Source: Prevotella sp.
GTDB lineage: Bacteria; Bacteroidota; Bacteroidia; Bacteroidales; Bacteroidaceae
Length of the DNA stretch: 64,000 nt
Direction: 5' to 3'
Assembly: GCA_016286575.1 (NCBI GenBank)
Contig: JAEETB010000002.1
Location: 1-64,000 of the forward strand
Shown here: positions 9,058 through 18,762 of the stretch, piece by piece
Position numbering within the stretch: position 1 is the stretch's first letter
Layout: each line of letters opens with the position of its first letter
Notes under the pieces: model-generated
Told to the model about the DNA's origin: nothing
Databases searched by the model: none
The model's input: only the letters and a program-made list of their open reading frames with translations
Program-made: the position numbers and the translations under genes

Positions 9058-10908
9058 ATGAAGCATCAGTTGAGAAGTGCAGTCTGCACCGAAGGCCGTC
9101 GAATGGCTGGCGCCCGTGCCCTGTGGGTGGCTACAGGTATGAAACATGAGCAGTTTGGTAAGCCGATTATTGCGGTGGTCAACTCGTTTACCCAGTTTGT
9201 ACCTGGTCATACTCATTTGCACGAGATTGGTCAGATTGTCCGTGAAGAGATTGAGAAGATGGGCTGTTATGCCGCTGAGTTCAATACCATCGCCATTGAC
9301 GACGGTATTGCGATGGGGCATGACGGTATGTTGTATTCGTTACCCTCACGCGACATCATTGCCGACAGCGTAGAGTATATGGTCAATGCCCATAAGGCTG
9401 ATGCGATGATCTGTATCTCCAACTGCGATAAGGTGACGCCAGGAATGCTGATGGCTTCTATGCGACTGAATATCCCGACGGTCTTCTGTTCGGGCGGTCC
9501 GATGGAGGCAGGCAAGTGGCGCGGTGAGAATGCCGACCTGATCACGGCGATGATCAAAGGAGGTGACCCCACGGTGAGCGATGAGGAACTGGCAGAGATC
9601 GAACAGTGTGCCTGTCCTGGCTGTGGTGCCTGCTCAGGTATGTTCACAGCCAATTCGATGAACTCTCTGACGGAGGCCATCGGTCTGTCATTGCCTGGCA
9701 ACGGTAGTATCTTGGCCACCCATAAGAACCGAATCCAACTGTTCCGCGATGCTGCCAAGCTCATCGTGAAGAACGCGCTGAAATACTACGAGGAGGGTGA
9801 CGAGAGCGTCTTGCCCCGTAGCATTGCGACCCGTGATGCCTTCCTTAACGCCATGACCCTCGACATCGCCATGGGTGCTTCTACGAACACCGTTTTGCAT
9901 CTGTTGGCTGTGGCGCAGGAGGCAGAGGTAGACTTCAATATGAAGGATATCGACGCCTTGAGCCGTAAGGTGCCCTTCCTCTGCAAGCTCGCCCCCAACT
10001 GGCAGAAGTACTCCATTCAGGAGGAGAACCGTGCCGGTGGTATCCTTGGTATCATGGGTGAACTTGCCAAGGGCGGTCTGCTGAATCTCGACTGCAAGCG
10101 CGTGAATGGTGCTACTCTTGGAGAAGACATTGTCAAATACAGCATAGTGGGATTGGAATGGGCAGACGGTAAAATCGTAAATGGTAAATCAGTAAATCGT
10201 AAATCAATTGATCCCGAGGCAGAGCGCATCTATCGCAGTGCCCCTGGTGGTAAGTTCTCTACGGTGATGGGTTCTCAGGATGCCCAGTGGGAGACACTTG
10301 ATACCGACCGTGAGAACGGTTGTATCCGTGATATCGACCATGCCTACACCAAGGATGGCGGTATGGCCGTACTCTTCGGTAATATCGCACAGGACGGTTG
10401 TGTTGTGAAGACGGCTGGTGTTGATGAGTCGCTTTGGCATTTCGAGGGCCCGGCCGTAGTCTTTGATTCACAGGAAGATGCCTGCGAGGGCATCCTGGGT
10501 GGAAAGGTGAAGAGCGGCGACTGTGTGGTCATCACCCACGAAGGTCCGAAGGGCGGTCCTGGTATGCAGGAGATGCTCTATCCCACAAGCTACATCAAGT
10601 CGATGCACCTCGGTAAGGAGTGTGCGTTGATTACTGACGGACGTTTCTCGGGCGGAACCAGCGGTCTGTCGATTGGACATATCTCACCTGAGGCTGCCAA
10701 TGGTGGCAACATCGGTAAGATCAAGGATGGCGATATCATCGTCATCGACATCCCCTCGCGCTCTATCAATGTAAAATTGAGCGATGAGGAGCTTGCAGCC
10801 AGACCTCAGCAGCCGCTGAAGCGCAACCGCGTGGTCAGCAAGGCGCTCCGTGCATATGCCCAGAGCGTATCCTCTGCCGACAAAGGTGGCATCAGATTGA
10901 TTGATTAA
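9058..10908 (+). CDS. ilvD: Dihydroxy-acid dehydratase
   Basis: [75 protein letters not shown]. Confidence 0.97.
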   Translation: MKHQLRSAVCTEGRRMAGARALWVATGMKHEQFGKPIIAVVNSFTQFVPGHTHLHEIGQIVREEIEKMGCYAAEFNTIAIDDGIAMGHDGMLYSLPSRDIIADSVEYMVNAHKADAMICISNCDKVTPGMLMASMRLNIPTVFCSGGPMEAGKWRGENADLITAMIKGGDPTVSDEELAEIEQCACPGCGACSGMFTANSMNSLTEAIGLSLPGNGSILATHKNRIQLFRDAAKLIVKNALKYYEEGDESVLPRSIATRDAFLNAMTLDIAMGASTNTVLHLLAVAQEAEVDFNMKDIDALSRKVPFLCKLAPNWQKYSIQEENRAGGILGIMGELAKGGLLNLDCKRVNGATLGEDIVKYSIVGLEWADGKIVNGKSVNRKSIDPEAERIYRSAPGGKFSTVMGSQDAQWETLDTDRENGCIRDIDHAYTKDGGMAVLFGNIAQDGCVVKTAGVDESLWHFEGPAVVFDSQEDACEGILGGKVKSGDCVVITHEGPKGGPGMQEMLYPTSYIKSMHLGKECALITDGRFSGGTSGLSIGHISPEAANGGNIGKIKDGDIIVIDIPSRSINVKLSDEELAARPQQPLKRNRVVSKALRAYAQSVSSADKGGIRLID

Positions 10909-10913
10909 TTTAA

Positions 10914-10990
10914 GGCACGGATTCCACGGATTAACACTGCCTTATCTGTGTATGGAATAAAAAGCCGTGAAAATCCGTGAAATCCGTGCC
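10914..10990. repeat. Imperfect palindromic intergenic repeat (ggcacggattccacggattaacactgcc ... agccgtgaaaatccgtgaaatccgtgcc)
   Basis: Arms 10914-10941 and 10963-10990 are reverse complementary with about 5 mismatches in 28; same family as 2002-2093. Confidence 0.75.
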
Positions 10991-11001
10991 AATAAATATA
11001 A

Positions 11002-12714
11002 ATGAGAATGAGAGATAGAATAACAGGATCGAAGGCGCTGATGCGGGCATTGCAGGCTGAGGGGGTAAAGACCATTTTTGGATACCCCGGCGGATCGATT
11101 ATGCCCGTCTATGATGCCCTTTTTGATTATACACGAGGAGAGAAGAAATGTTTCGACCACATTCTGGTGCGTCACGAACAGGCAGCGACCCATGCCGCAG
11201 AAGGCTATGCCCGCGTCTCGGGTGAGGTCGGTGTGGCCTTGGTGACCAGTGGTCCTGGTGTGACGAACACATTGACGGGTATTGCCGATGCGATGCTCGA
11301 CTCCACACCGATTGTCGTGATTGCCGGTCAGGTGCCCATCTCGGCCCTGGGAACCGATGCCTTCCAGGAGGTAGACCTCGTGGGTGTGGCCCAACCTATC
11401 TCGAAGTGGAGTTACCAGATCCGTCATGCCGAGGATGTAGCCTGGGCCGTGAGTCGTGCGTTCTATATTGCCCGTACCGGTCGTCCGGGGCCTGTAGTCC
11501 TCGACTTCGCTAAGAATGCACAGGTCGAGGAGATTGACTGGGAACCGATGAAGGTGAACTTCGTGAGATCTTATGTCCCTTATCCGAAACTCGACGAGAA
11601 GGCCGTCCGTGAGGCTGCTGATCTCATCAACAATGCCAAGAAGCCCTTGGCACTGGTAGGGCAGGGTGTCGAACTCGGTAATGCCCAGAAAGAACTGAAA
11701 ACTTTCCTCGAGAAGGCTGATATCCCTGCTGGTCGTACGATGCTCGGACTGTCGGCACTGCCCTCGAACCATCCTTTGAACGTCGGTATGCTCGGTATGC
11801 ATGGCAACTACGCCGTGAACCTGAAAGAACAGGAGTGCGACGTACTCATCGCCATCGGTATGCGTTTCAGTGACCGTGTGACCGGTAATCTGAAGACCTA
11901 TGCCAAGCAGGCGAAGATTATCCACCTCGACATCGACCGCAGTGAGATAGACAAGAACGTGAAGACCGACGTGGCTGTGGTGGCCGACTGTAAGGAGTCG
12001 TTGCCCGCCATTACCGCTCTGTTGAAGGAGAATGGTCATCAAGGTTGGCGCGATTCGTTCAGAGAGCTCGACAAGAAAGAGCGTCAGAAGGTGATCGAGC
12101 CTGCCATCCATCCGAAGAAAGGACCGCTGTTGATGGGAGAGGTCGTGAACACCGTGGCCGAACAAAGTCCCGACGATACGATCCTCGTTACCGACGTGGG
12201 TCAGAACCAGCTCTTTGCCACCCGTTATTTTAAGTACCACCACCAGCGTAGTATCTGTACCAGTGGTGGTCTGGGAACGATGGGTTACGGTATGCCTGCT
12301 GCCATCGGTGCCACCTTTGCTGCCCCCGAACGTATGGTCTGCTGTTTTATGGGTGATGGCGGATTCCAGATGTGCATCGAGGAACTCGGCACCATCATGG
12401 AACAGAAGGCACCCGTAAAGATGATTCTGATGAATAACCACTATCTCGGCAATGTGCGTCAGTGGCAGGATATGTTCTGGCTGCGCCGCAAGTCGTTCAC
12501 GAAGATGATGAATCCCGACTACTCACATATTGCCAAAGGATATGGTATACCCTATGAGGCTGTCATTGAGCGTCAGGATCTGGCTGCCGCCGTTGAGAAG
12601 ATGCTCAAGACCGATGGTCCGTATATTCTGGAGTGTGCGATCCTGGAGGAGGATAATGTATTGCCGATGACGCCTCCGGGAATGAATGTTGATGATATGA
12701 AGTTGGAGATTTGA
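11002..12714 (+). CDS. ilvB: Acetolactate synthase large subunit
   Basis: FGYPGGSIMPVYDAL; HEQAATHAAEGYARVSGEVGVALVTSGPGVTN; GLGTMGYGMPAAIGA; CFMGDGGFQM. Confidence 0.97.
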   Translation: MRMRDRITGSKALMRALQAEGVKTIFGYPGGSIMPVYDALFDYTRGEKKCFDHILVRHEQAATHAAEGYARVSGEVGVALVTSGPGVTNTLTGIADAMLDSTPIVVIAGQVPISALGTDAFQEVDLVGVAQPISKWSYQIRHAEDVAWAVSRAFYIARTGRPGPVVLDFAKNAQVEEIDWEPMKVNFVRSYVPYPKLDEKAVREAADLINNAKKPLALVGQGVELGNAQKELKTFLEKADIPAGRTMLGLSALPSNHPLNVGMLGMHGNYAVNLKEQECDVLIAIGMRFSDRVTGNLKTYAKQAKIIHLDIDRSEIDKNVKTDVAVVADCKESLPAITALLKENGHQGWRDSFRELDKKERQKVIEPAIHPKKGPLLMGEVVNTVAEQSPDDTILVTDVGQNQLFATRYFKYHHQRSICTSGGLGTMGYGMPAAIGATFAAPERMVCCFMGDGGFQMCIEELGTIMEQKAPVKMILMNNHYLGNVRQWQDMFWLRRKSFTKMMNPDYSHIAKGYGIPYEAVIERQDLAAAVEKMLKTDGPYILECAILEEDNVLPMTPPGMNVDDMKLEI

Positions 12715-12716
12715 TT

Positions 12717-13253
12717 ATGGAGAAGAAACTATATACATTGTTGGTGTATTCAGAGAACGTAGCCGGTATTCTGAATCAGGTGACGGCAGTGTTTACGCGT
12801 CGTCAGGTGAATATCGAGAGTCTGAACGTGTCTGCCTCCAGCATCCCTGGTGTACATAAGTATACCATCACCGCCTGGAGCGACGAAGACCAGATTATCA
12901 AGATTGCTCGTCAGATTGAGAAGAAGATCGATGTCATCAAGGCCAACTATTTCACTGACGACCAGTTGTTTATCCGTGAGTCTGGCCTCTATAAGCTTGC
13001 CACTCCGATGGTTTTGGAGAACTCAGAGATTTCGCGTACCATCCGCCGTTTTGATGCCCAGATTATTGAGGTGAACCCCACCTATACCATCGTGATGAAG
13101 CACGGTGTTACCGAGGACATCATCTCCCTCTTCCGTGCCCTCGATACCTTCGGTTGTGTACTTCAGTACACCCGCTCTGGCCGCATCGCCGTTACCCGTG
13201 GCATGCAAGAGCAAGTCAGCGAGTTCCTCGAAGAACGCGAGCAGCATGGATAA
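12717..13253 (+). CDS. ilvN: Acetolactate synthase small (regulatory) subunit
   Basis: ACT domain 'YTLLVYSENVAGILNQVTAVFTRRQVNIESLNVS'; directly follows ilvB; ATG at 12717. Confidence 0.93.
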   Translation: MEKKLYTLLVYSENVAGILNQVTAVFTRRQVNIESLNVSASSIPGVHKYTITAWSDEDQIIKIARQIEKKIDVIKANYFTDDQLFIRESGLYKLATPMVLENSEISRTIRRFDAQIIEVNPTYTIVMKHGVTEDIISLFRALDTFGCVLQYTRSGRIAVTRGMQEQVSEFLEEREQHG

Positions 13254-13275
13254 ATGAAAAACTCCCACAAAATAA

Positions 13276-13299
13276 AAGCCCCGCCAACCGGCGGGGCTT
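13276..13299. terminator. Bidirectional hairpin terminator between ilvN and converging LruC gene
   Basis: aagccccgcc-aacc-ggcggggctt. Confidence 0.8.
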
Positions 13300-13304
13300 C
13301 ATTA

Positions 13305-15209
13305 TTAGTAAACCTTTCCTGTAACAGGTTTTGTATACCAGTCGGTGGACGTCACAGAACTCTGTCCCCAGTTGTTAAATTCCGAATAGGCCTCCTTGAT
13401 ACAAGTTTTCTCCAAAGGATATTTGAAGTCGTTAGGAATCATGATACCATGTGGATCCTCACCCGTTCTCGACAAGTAAATCTCAGTCTTTGTTGTAGCG
13501 TCATAGAGATATGGTGCTGTCGTTGGATCAATGAGACTGAACGATTTTTCAACTTGCTTAGTCACTTTGTATGGCGAAGCTGTTTGGCCACCCTTCTGAG
13601 TGTTGATAAATACCTTCGTATCAGAAGAATTAGTTAAGAGCTTATGCACCTCATTATTATCAATGCCAATACCCTTGATGTAGATTTCATCGTAAGCACC
13701 ACAGGCTGTGACATAGTATTCTACAGTGGTCTCGCTCTTTCTGACAGCCTTGATGACCACGTCGTTCAAATCGTAGTCGCCCACAGGGGTATCCTCAAAG
13801 CAATAAGTATAGTTCTTGTATTCCGGATCAACAGGAACGAAGGGAATTTCGATGCCACCCTCAACGTCAATAATGATGTCGTTGAAATCAGCGTCAGTGC
13901 CCGACTCCCAGCACATAAGCTTCCTGCCATTCAGTGTCAGCCATGCTACACGAGGCCCATCGGTATCCAGTTTGGAGCTACTGAAATTTAATACAGGGTC
14001 ATTGTTGATGTCATTATTCAAACGACCGTCTCCGTAAAGTTCTCCCTGCTTTCTTATTTTTTTAACAGGGTCTCCTGGTTTGGTTTCCTCAAACTCGGTG
14101 TTGGCACGAACCATGAAACCAATGCTTAAGCCCTTGGGGAAAGTGAAACTTCCTTCTGTGCCGATAGCAGGAGTCTTCGAATCACCAAAATACATAAGTG
14201 CATAGGCGGCAGTTCTCCTGATGATATTGTCTTCACTATCCGTATAATACTCGTTGAATGGGAACGCTTTGTATTTAGGCAGACTCTGCAGGAATGCCAC
14301 CGGATTACTCTGATACTCAGGGGCATTTGTGTCAAAATAATAGTAATACAGGTCGGAGTTGTATATTTCGTTTCCGTATTTTGAACCAGAGTCCCACTTG
14401 AAGGCCGGCATCACAATAATCGGTTTGTCTCCTGTTGTGATGGGATATACCTTGTCATTATATAGACCGCTACTCTTTACTTTTTGCAGATTCCGCTGCT
14501 TGTTCTGGAAATATGAAAGTACCATCGAATTAAAGGCGGTTTTCATTCCCTCAGAATAGTTGGGAACTGTCATTTTCTGGGCAGTATAACTATCCAACTC
14601 ATAAAGCATTTCACCCGGAACCCAACCTCTTGTATTAGCATATGATTCGATAGACTTTCCAATAGTGAACGTGCCATTTGGTAATGTGTAGGGCGTTTCT
14701 TCCACATCGTCACCTTCGCCTCTGGTTTTGGCAACATTGTTTAATGATACGGTTTCGCCTTCTACCTTTGCTAATTGATAATTAGTATCGGAGATGAAGG
14801 CTACAAACAGTCCATTGTTGACTTTGGGCGCGTCATACGTCAAGGTGATTGAACTCCGGCCATCCACTTCTGCCGCATTCAGGACTTCCATTGATGTATA
14901 TGGTTCACCATCCTCATCAACATGTTCTAAATACACCAAAACTTGTACAGTCTTGATGGAAGAGTTCACTAGAATAGTCACCTTACCATTAACTGTTGTA
15001 CACCAGTCGTGGTTGGGGTCGAAGGTGGTACCGAATACTTTCTGTACATTGGCATTGATGTCCTCTTGTGTGATAACCTTATCCTCAGTAGGAGTCACAG
15101 GAGTGACCGGCTCCACTTTCGTGGGATCATACAAATCTGTCGATTTTGTGCAGCTGGCCAATACTAAAAGGCCGATGGCTGCAAAAGTTGTTATCCTTTT
15201 CATATACAT
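13305..15209 (-). CDS. LruC domain-containing lipoprotein (paralog 1)
   Basis: Lipobox LLVLASCTKS; 'DADFNDIIIDVEGG'; LruC-like 'YTYCFEDTPVGDYDLNDVVIKAVRKSE'; C-term ANDPHGIMIPNDFKYPLE-like / NNWGQSS. Confidence 0.8.
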   Translation of the reverse strand: MYMKRITTFAAIGLLVLASCTKSTDLYDPTKVEPVTPVTPTEDKVITQEDINANVQKVFGTTFDPNHDWCTTVNGKVTILVNSSIKTVQVLVYLEHVDEDGEPYTSMEVLNAAEVDGRSSITLTYDAPKVNNGLFVAFISDTNYQLAKVEGETVSLNNVAKTRGEGDDVEETPYTLPNGTFTIGKSIESYANTRGWVPGEMLYELDSYTAQKMTVPNYSEGMKTAFNSMVLSYFQNKQRNLQKVKSSGLYNDKVYPITTGDKPIIVMPAFKWDSGSKYGNEIYNSDLYYYYFDTNAPEYQSNPVAFLQSLPKYKAFPFNEYYTDSEDNIIRRTAAYALMYFGDSKTPAIGTEGSFTFPKGLSIGFMVRANTEFEETKPGDPVKKIRKQGELYGDGRLNNDINNDPVLNFSSSKLDTDGPRVAWLTLNGRKLMCWESGTDADFNDIIIDVEGGIEIPFVPVDPEYKNYTYCFEDTPVGDYDLNDVVIKAVRKSETTVEYYVTACGAYDEIYIKGIGIDNNEVHKLLTNSSDTKVFINTQKGGQTASPYKVTKQVEKSFSLIDPTTAPYLYDATTKTEIYLSRTGEDPHGIMIPNDFKYPLEKTCIKEAYSEFNNWGQSSVTSTDWYTKPVTGKVY

Positions 15210-15360
15210 TTTTGTGTTTATGTTGATAATTTAGTTTTTTTTGAATATGCAAAGTTACGAATAGACACGTGATTCTTACATATAATTGATAAATAATTAA
15301 GTAATATTAACAGAATAATGCCAAATGTATGTCATTTTGTTGGGCGACTCGGTGTCGGGA

Positions 15361-15745
15361 CCTCTCAAAATAAAAATCCCCGCCAATCGGCGGGGATTTT
15401 TAATTATTACTCGTAAACCTTTCCAGAAACAGGTTTCTTATACCAGTCGGTGGAGGTGACAGAACTCTGTCCCCAGTTGTTGAACTCCAGATAGGCGTCC
15501 TTGATGCAGACTTTCTCCAATGGATATTTGAAGTCGTTAGGAATCATAATACCATGAGGATCCTCACCTCTTTTCGACAATTCAATCTTTAAATTGTTTG
15601 TCGCATCGTTGATATAAGGTGCTGTATTAGGATCAGCGATGCTAAAGGTCTTATCCACAGTCTTAGTCACTGTATATGCTGGATAAGTTGTGCCGCCCTT
15701 TTCGGTGTTAATGAATGTCTTGGTGTCTGTTACTCCGAAGAGACT
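15361..15745. repeat. Direct duplication copy A of the 3' end plus terminator of the downstream LruC gene
   Basis: Aligns without gaps to 16666-17050 at a constant 1305-bp offset with only scattered substitutions. Confidence 0.92.
15372..15401. terminator. Hairpin terminator, duplicated copy
   Basis: aaaaatccccgcc-aatc-ggcggggattttt. Confidence 0.75.
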
Positions 15746-15770
15746 CTTGACTTCAGCGGTTTTAACATTT
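15407..15770 (-). pseudogene. Decayed C-terminal fragment of an LruC-domain paralog
   Basis: Encodes ..TAEVKSLFGVTDTKTFINTEKGGTT..TVDKTFSIADPNTAPYIN..SKRGEDPHGIMIPNDFKYPLEKVCIKDAYLEFNNWGQSSVTSTDWYKKPVSGKVYE; in-frame TGA just upstream and no signal peptide or N-terminal part. Confidence 0.8.
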
Positions 15771-15843
15771 CAGAGAGGTTGACTCTCTTGAAACCCCTAT
15801 AAACAGGAAATTCTGCATGATGACTTGGGTGACTCAGGAAATG

Positions 15844-16344
15844 CTATATAACGGTGATGACGATAGTGCTTTTGCCCTTGACTGCATGGAGAGTAATGGT
15901 TTTAGGCCAAGGACCGCTTAGAAACAACTCCTTGTAGCCTTTGAGGCTTGCAATACAAATCTCACTGGGATGGTCGGCAGCGTAGACAGTGATGGCCTCC
16001 TCAACATCAGTGATGCTAACATCTTTCCCTGCCACCGCTTCCTCCGCCAACACCCCTAGGGCTCTGGCAAGCGGCTTGGCATTAAGCGAATAGTAGCGGG
16101 TATAAGAACTTCCGATTCCCTTGGGTGTTATCGTCTTGCGAAGTGTAGGTAGATGATGCTTCAAATGCATCTGAATCATGTTAAAGATGGCGCGACGTTT
16201 TTTGGCTGCTGGAGTGGTATAGACGTGTGCGGGCATAGTGGGCGTGGATCGCGCAAAGGTTACATCCCCACGAGTTACATACGTGATGCCATCGATTGTT
16301 CCTGATGCCATCCGGCCGATGCCGACTTGTTTGATTTTTACCAT
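15844..16344 (-). CDS. Hypothetical protein, basic, 166 aa
   Basis: MVKIKQVGIGRMASGTIDGITYVTRGDVTFARSTPTMPAHVYTTPAAKKRRAIFNMIQMHLKHHLPTLRK..; no confident family. Confidence 0.7.
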   Translation of the reverse strand: MVKIKQVGIGRMASGTIDGITYVTRGDVTFARSTPTMPAHVYTTPAAKKRRAIFNMIQMHLKHHLPTLRKTITPKGIGSSYTRYYSLNAKPLARALGVLAEEAVAGKDVSITDVEEAITVYAADHPSEICIASLKGYKELFLSGPWPKTITLHAVKGKSTIVITVI

Positions 16345-16464
16345 AACTGTTATATGATTAGTTTCTACAATATTTAATTATTACTAACAAACTTGTTCCT
16401 TCACTCTATCCATACACTACTCAAGCAGTACTCTGGTTCTATCCAAGGTAATGTTAGTCTTTTG

Positions 16465-16508
16465 ACCTTGGCTACACCTTGGGTACACCTTGGGTATACC
16501 TTGGGTAG
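16465..16508. repeat. Four tandem 11-bp direct repeats (accttgg[g/c]ta[c/t/g])
   Basis: accttggctac / accttgggtac / accttgggtat / accttgggtag, exactly contiguous, upstream of the minus-strand ORF 15844-16344. Confidence 0.9.
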
Positions 16509-16665
16509 AGTATGTGAAATCCGCCACAAAAGTATAAAAAATCCATCAAATAGAAAAAGAAAAATTGATATTTCTACTGACGAGCATATCCGAAATTACC
16601 AGAATTGGCTAATTGTCGCACGTGCGAGCAGGGTGACGCATCGCCGAAGTCAGGAAATAAATAAT

Positions 16666-17050
16666 CCTCTCAAAATAAAAATCCCCGCCAACCGGCGGGG
16701 ATTTTTAATTATTACTCGTAAACCTTTCCAGAAACAGGTTTCTTATACCAGTCGGTGGAGGTGACAGAACTCTGTCCCCAGTTGTTGAACTCCAGATAGG
16801 CGTCCTTGATGCAGACTTTCTCCAATGGATATTTGAAGTCGTTAGGAATCATGATACCATGAGGATCCTCACCTCTTTTCGACAATTCAATTTTTACATT
16901 GTTTGTTGCATCGTTGATATAAGGTGCTGTATTAGGATCAGCGATGCTGAAATTCTTATCCACAGTCTTAGTCACTGTATATGCTGAATAAGTTGTGCCA
17001 CCCTTTTCGGTGTTAATGAATGTCTTGGTGTCTGTTACTCCGAAGAGACT
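16666..17050. repeat. Direct duplication copy B (3' end of intact LruC gene)
   Basis: Same as 15361-15745 at +1305 bp. Confidence 0.92.
16677..16706. terminator. Hairpin terminator of LruC paralog 2
   Basis: aaaaatccccgcc-aacc-ggcggggattttt. Confidence 0.8.
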
Positions 17051-18610
17051 ATGTACTTCTTTACTGCTAAGACCCGTATTAATATTCATGATATAAATCT
17101 CATCATAGGCACCGCAGGCAACGATGGAATATGTAACGGTTGTCTCATTCGTTCTGACAGCTTTAATGACCACGTCGTTCAAGTCGTAGTCGCCCAGTTC
17201 GGTATCCTCAAAGCAGTAGGTGTAGGTATTGTATTCCGGTTCAATGGGGACTTCGGGCACATTGAGACCACTTTCAATTTCTATGATAATGTCATTGAAA
17301 TCCGAATCTGTACCTGACTCCCAACACATGAACTTTCTTTCATTGAGGGAGAGATATGCCAAACGTGGCCCATCAGTACCCAGTTTAGAAGATTTGAAGT
17401 TACATTCAGAATAATTATTAATTTCATTGTTCAAACGGCCGTCTCCATAGAGCTCACCCTGTTTCCTGGCTTTTCCATTTTCTACAAAACTTGTGTTAGC
17501 GCGAACCATGAACCCAATCTTCAGGCCAGCAGGGAATTTGTATGTACCTATGGTACCTTCTTCAGGCTTACCTTCGCCCCAATAAATCAGAGCATAGGAA
17601 CCACGTTTATCAAGAACATCATCTTCCTTTTCAATGTATAAATCCTTAAATTGAATTGCCTTATACTTGGGCAATTTCTTCAGGAATTCTACAGGGTTTG
17701 CCTGATATTCAGAGTCGTTTTCATCGAAATAATAGTAGTAGAGGTCTGAATTATATATTTCGTATCCATAACCAGTAGTAGTTTTCAAAGAACCATCACA
17801 CTTATATACTGGCGAGATGATAATGGGCTCGTTTCCAGTGGTGAATGGATAGGCTTTTTCATTATAATAACCACTTCTCTTTACTAAAGGAAGATTCTCC
17901 TTCTTGTTTTGGAAATAGGAGAATATTATATTCCTGAACAAGGCAGCAAACTCACTTGTGTATTCTGTCGGTTCCATCTTCTGGGCTGAATAGTCGTTCA
18001 TATAATAGAGCTGTTCACCTGGTACCCATCCTCTTTGGCTGGCATAAGAATCAATACTGCCTGCAATCGTGAATTCTCCAGTTGGCAAGGTCAGACCAAG
18101 AGCTTCTGGCAGTTCCCAATCTTCACCTCTGGTTTTCGCTGCGTCTGCGATATTAACTGTGTTTCCCTCCACCTTTTTGAAAATCTGCTTGCTTCCATTG
18201 ATGAAGGCTACATAGATACCGAGATTGTCTTTAGGGGCATCATAATACAGAGTGATGGTGGTCTCACCGTTCAATTCTGCCTCATTTAAGATTCTCATCG
18301 AGGTAACTGTTTCTCCTTCCTCGCCTATTTCGCTGACGCAGACTAGAACCTGTACCTTTTTGATCGTTGAGTTGGCGATGATTTTCACCTGACCATTAAC
18401 GGTACTGCTCCAATCGTGATTGGGGTCGAAAGTAACGCCGAAGACTTTCTGGACATTAGCACTGATATCATTAGATGGCTCCGATGGAGTAGGGGTCACA
18501 GGCGTCTGAGGCTCCACGTTTGTGGGATCATACAAATCTGTCGATTTTGTACAGCTGGTCAATAATAAAAGACCTGAGGCTGCCATAACAATCAATCTTT
18601 TCATGTTCAT
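16712..18610 (-). CDS. LruC domain-containing lipoprotein (paralog 2)
   Basis: Lipobox LLLLTSCTKSTDLYDPTNVEP, same start as paralog 1; 'DSDFNDIIIEIESG'; 'YCFEDTELGDYDLNDVVIKAVRTNE'. Confidence 0.8.
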   Translation of the reverse strand: MNMKRLIVMAASGLLLLTSCTKSTDLYDPTNVEPQTPVTPTPSEPSNDISANVQKVFGVTFDPNHDWSSTVNGQVKIIANSTIKKVQVLVCVSEIGEEGETVTSMRILNEAELNGETTITLYYDAPKDNLGIYVAFINGSKQIFKKVEGNTVNIADAAKTRGEDWELPEALGLTLPTGEFTIAGSIDSYASQRGWVPGEQLYYMNDYSAQKMEPTEYTSEFAALFRNIIFSYFQNKKENLPLVKRSGYYNEKAYPFTTGNEPIIISPVYKCDGSLKTTTGYGYEIYNSDLYYYYFDENDSEYQANPVEFLKKLPKYKAIQFKDLYIEKEDDVLDKRGSYALIYWGEGKPEEGTIGTYKFPAGLKIGFMVRANTSFVENGKARKQGELYGDGRLNNEINNYSECNFKSSKLGTDGPRLAYLSLNERKFMCWESGTDSDFNDIIIEIESGLNVPEVPIEPEYNTYTYCFEDTELGDYDLNDVVIKAVRTNETTVTYSIVACGAYDEIYIMNINTGLSSKEVHSLFGVTDTKTFINTEKGGTTYSAYTVTKTVDKNFSIADPNTAPYINDATNNVKIELSKRGEDPHGIMIPNDFKYPLEKVCIKDAYLEFNNWGQSSVTSTDWYKKPVSGKVYE

Positions 18611-18762
18611 GTTGGTTAAAATTGTTCGACTATATTTGGCGCAAATATAAGAAAAATCGGGCGTATTTGTTGTATAATTGACTTCTAATTAAAGAAAATT
18701 AACTGAAATCCTTTCCTAAATTGGAAATAATACCGTATTTTTGCATCATGTTGAACCAATAG

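Noticed and set aside
10942-12441. 499-aa minus-strand ORF antisense to ilvB
   Set aside because: Fully overlaps unmistakable ilvB; His/Thr-rich translation is typical of an antisense shadow ORF
15361-17050. Direct repeats considered as ends of a composite transposon
   Set aside because: No transposase, integrase or terminal inverted repeats between them; repeats are the gene's own 3' end
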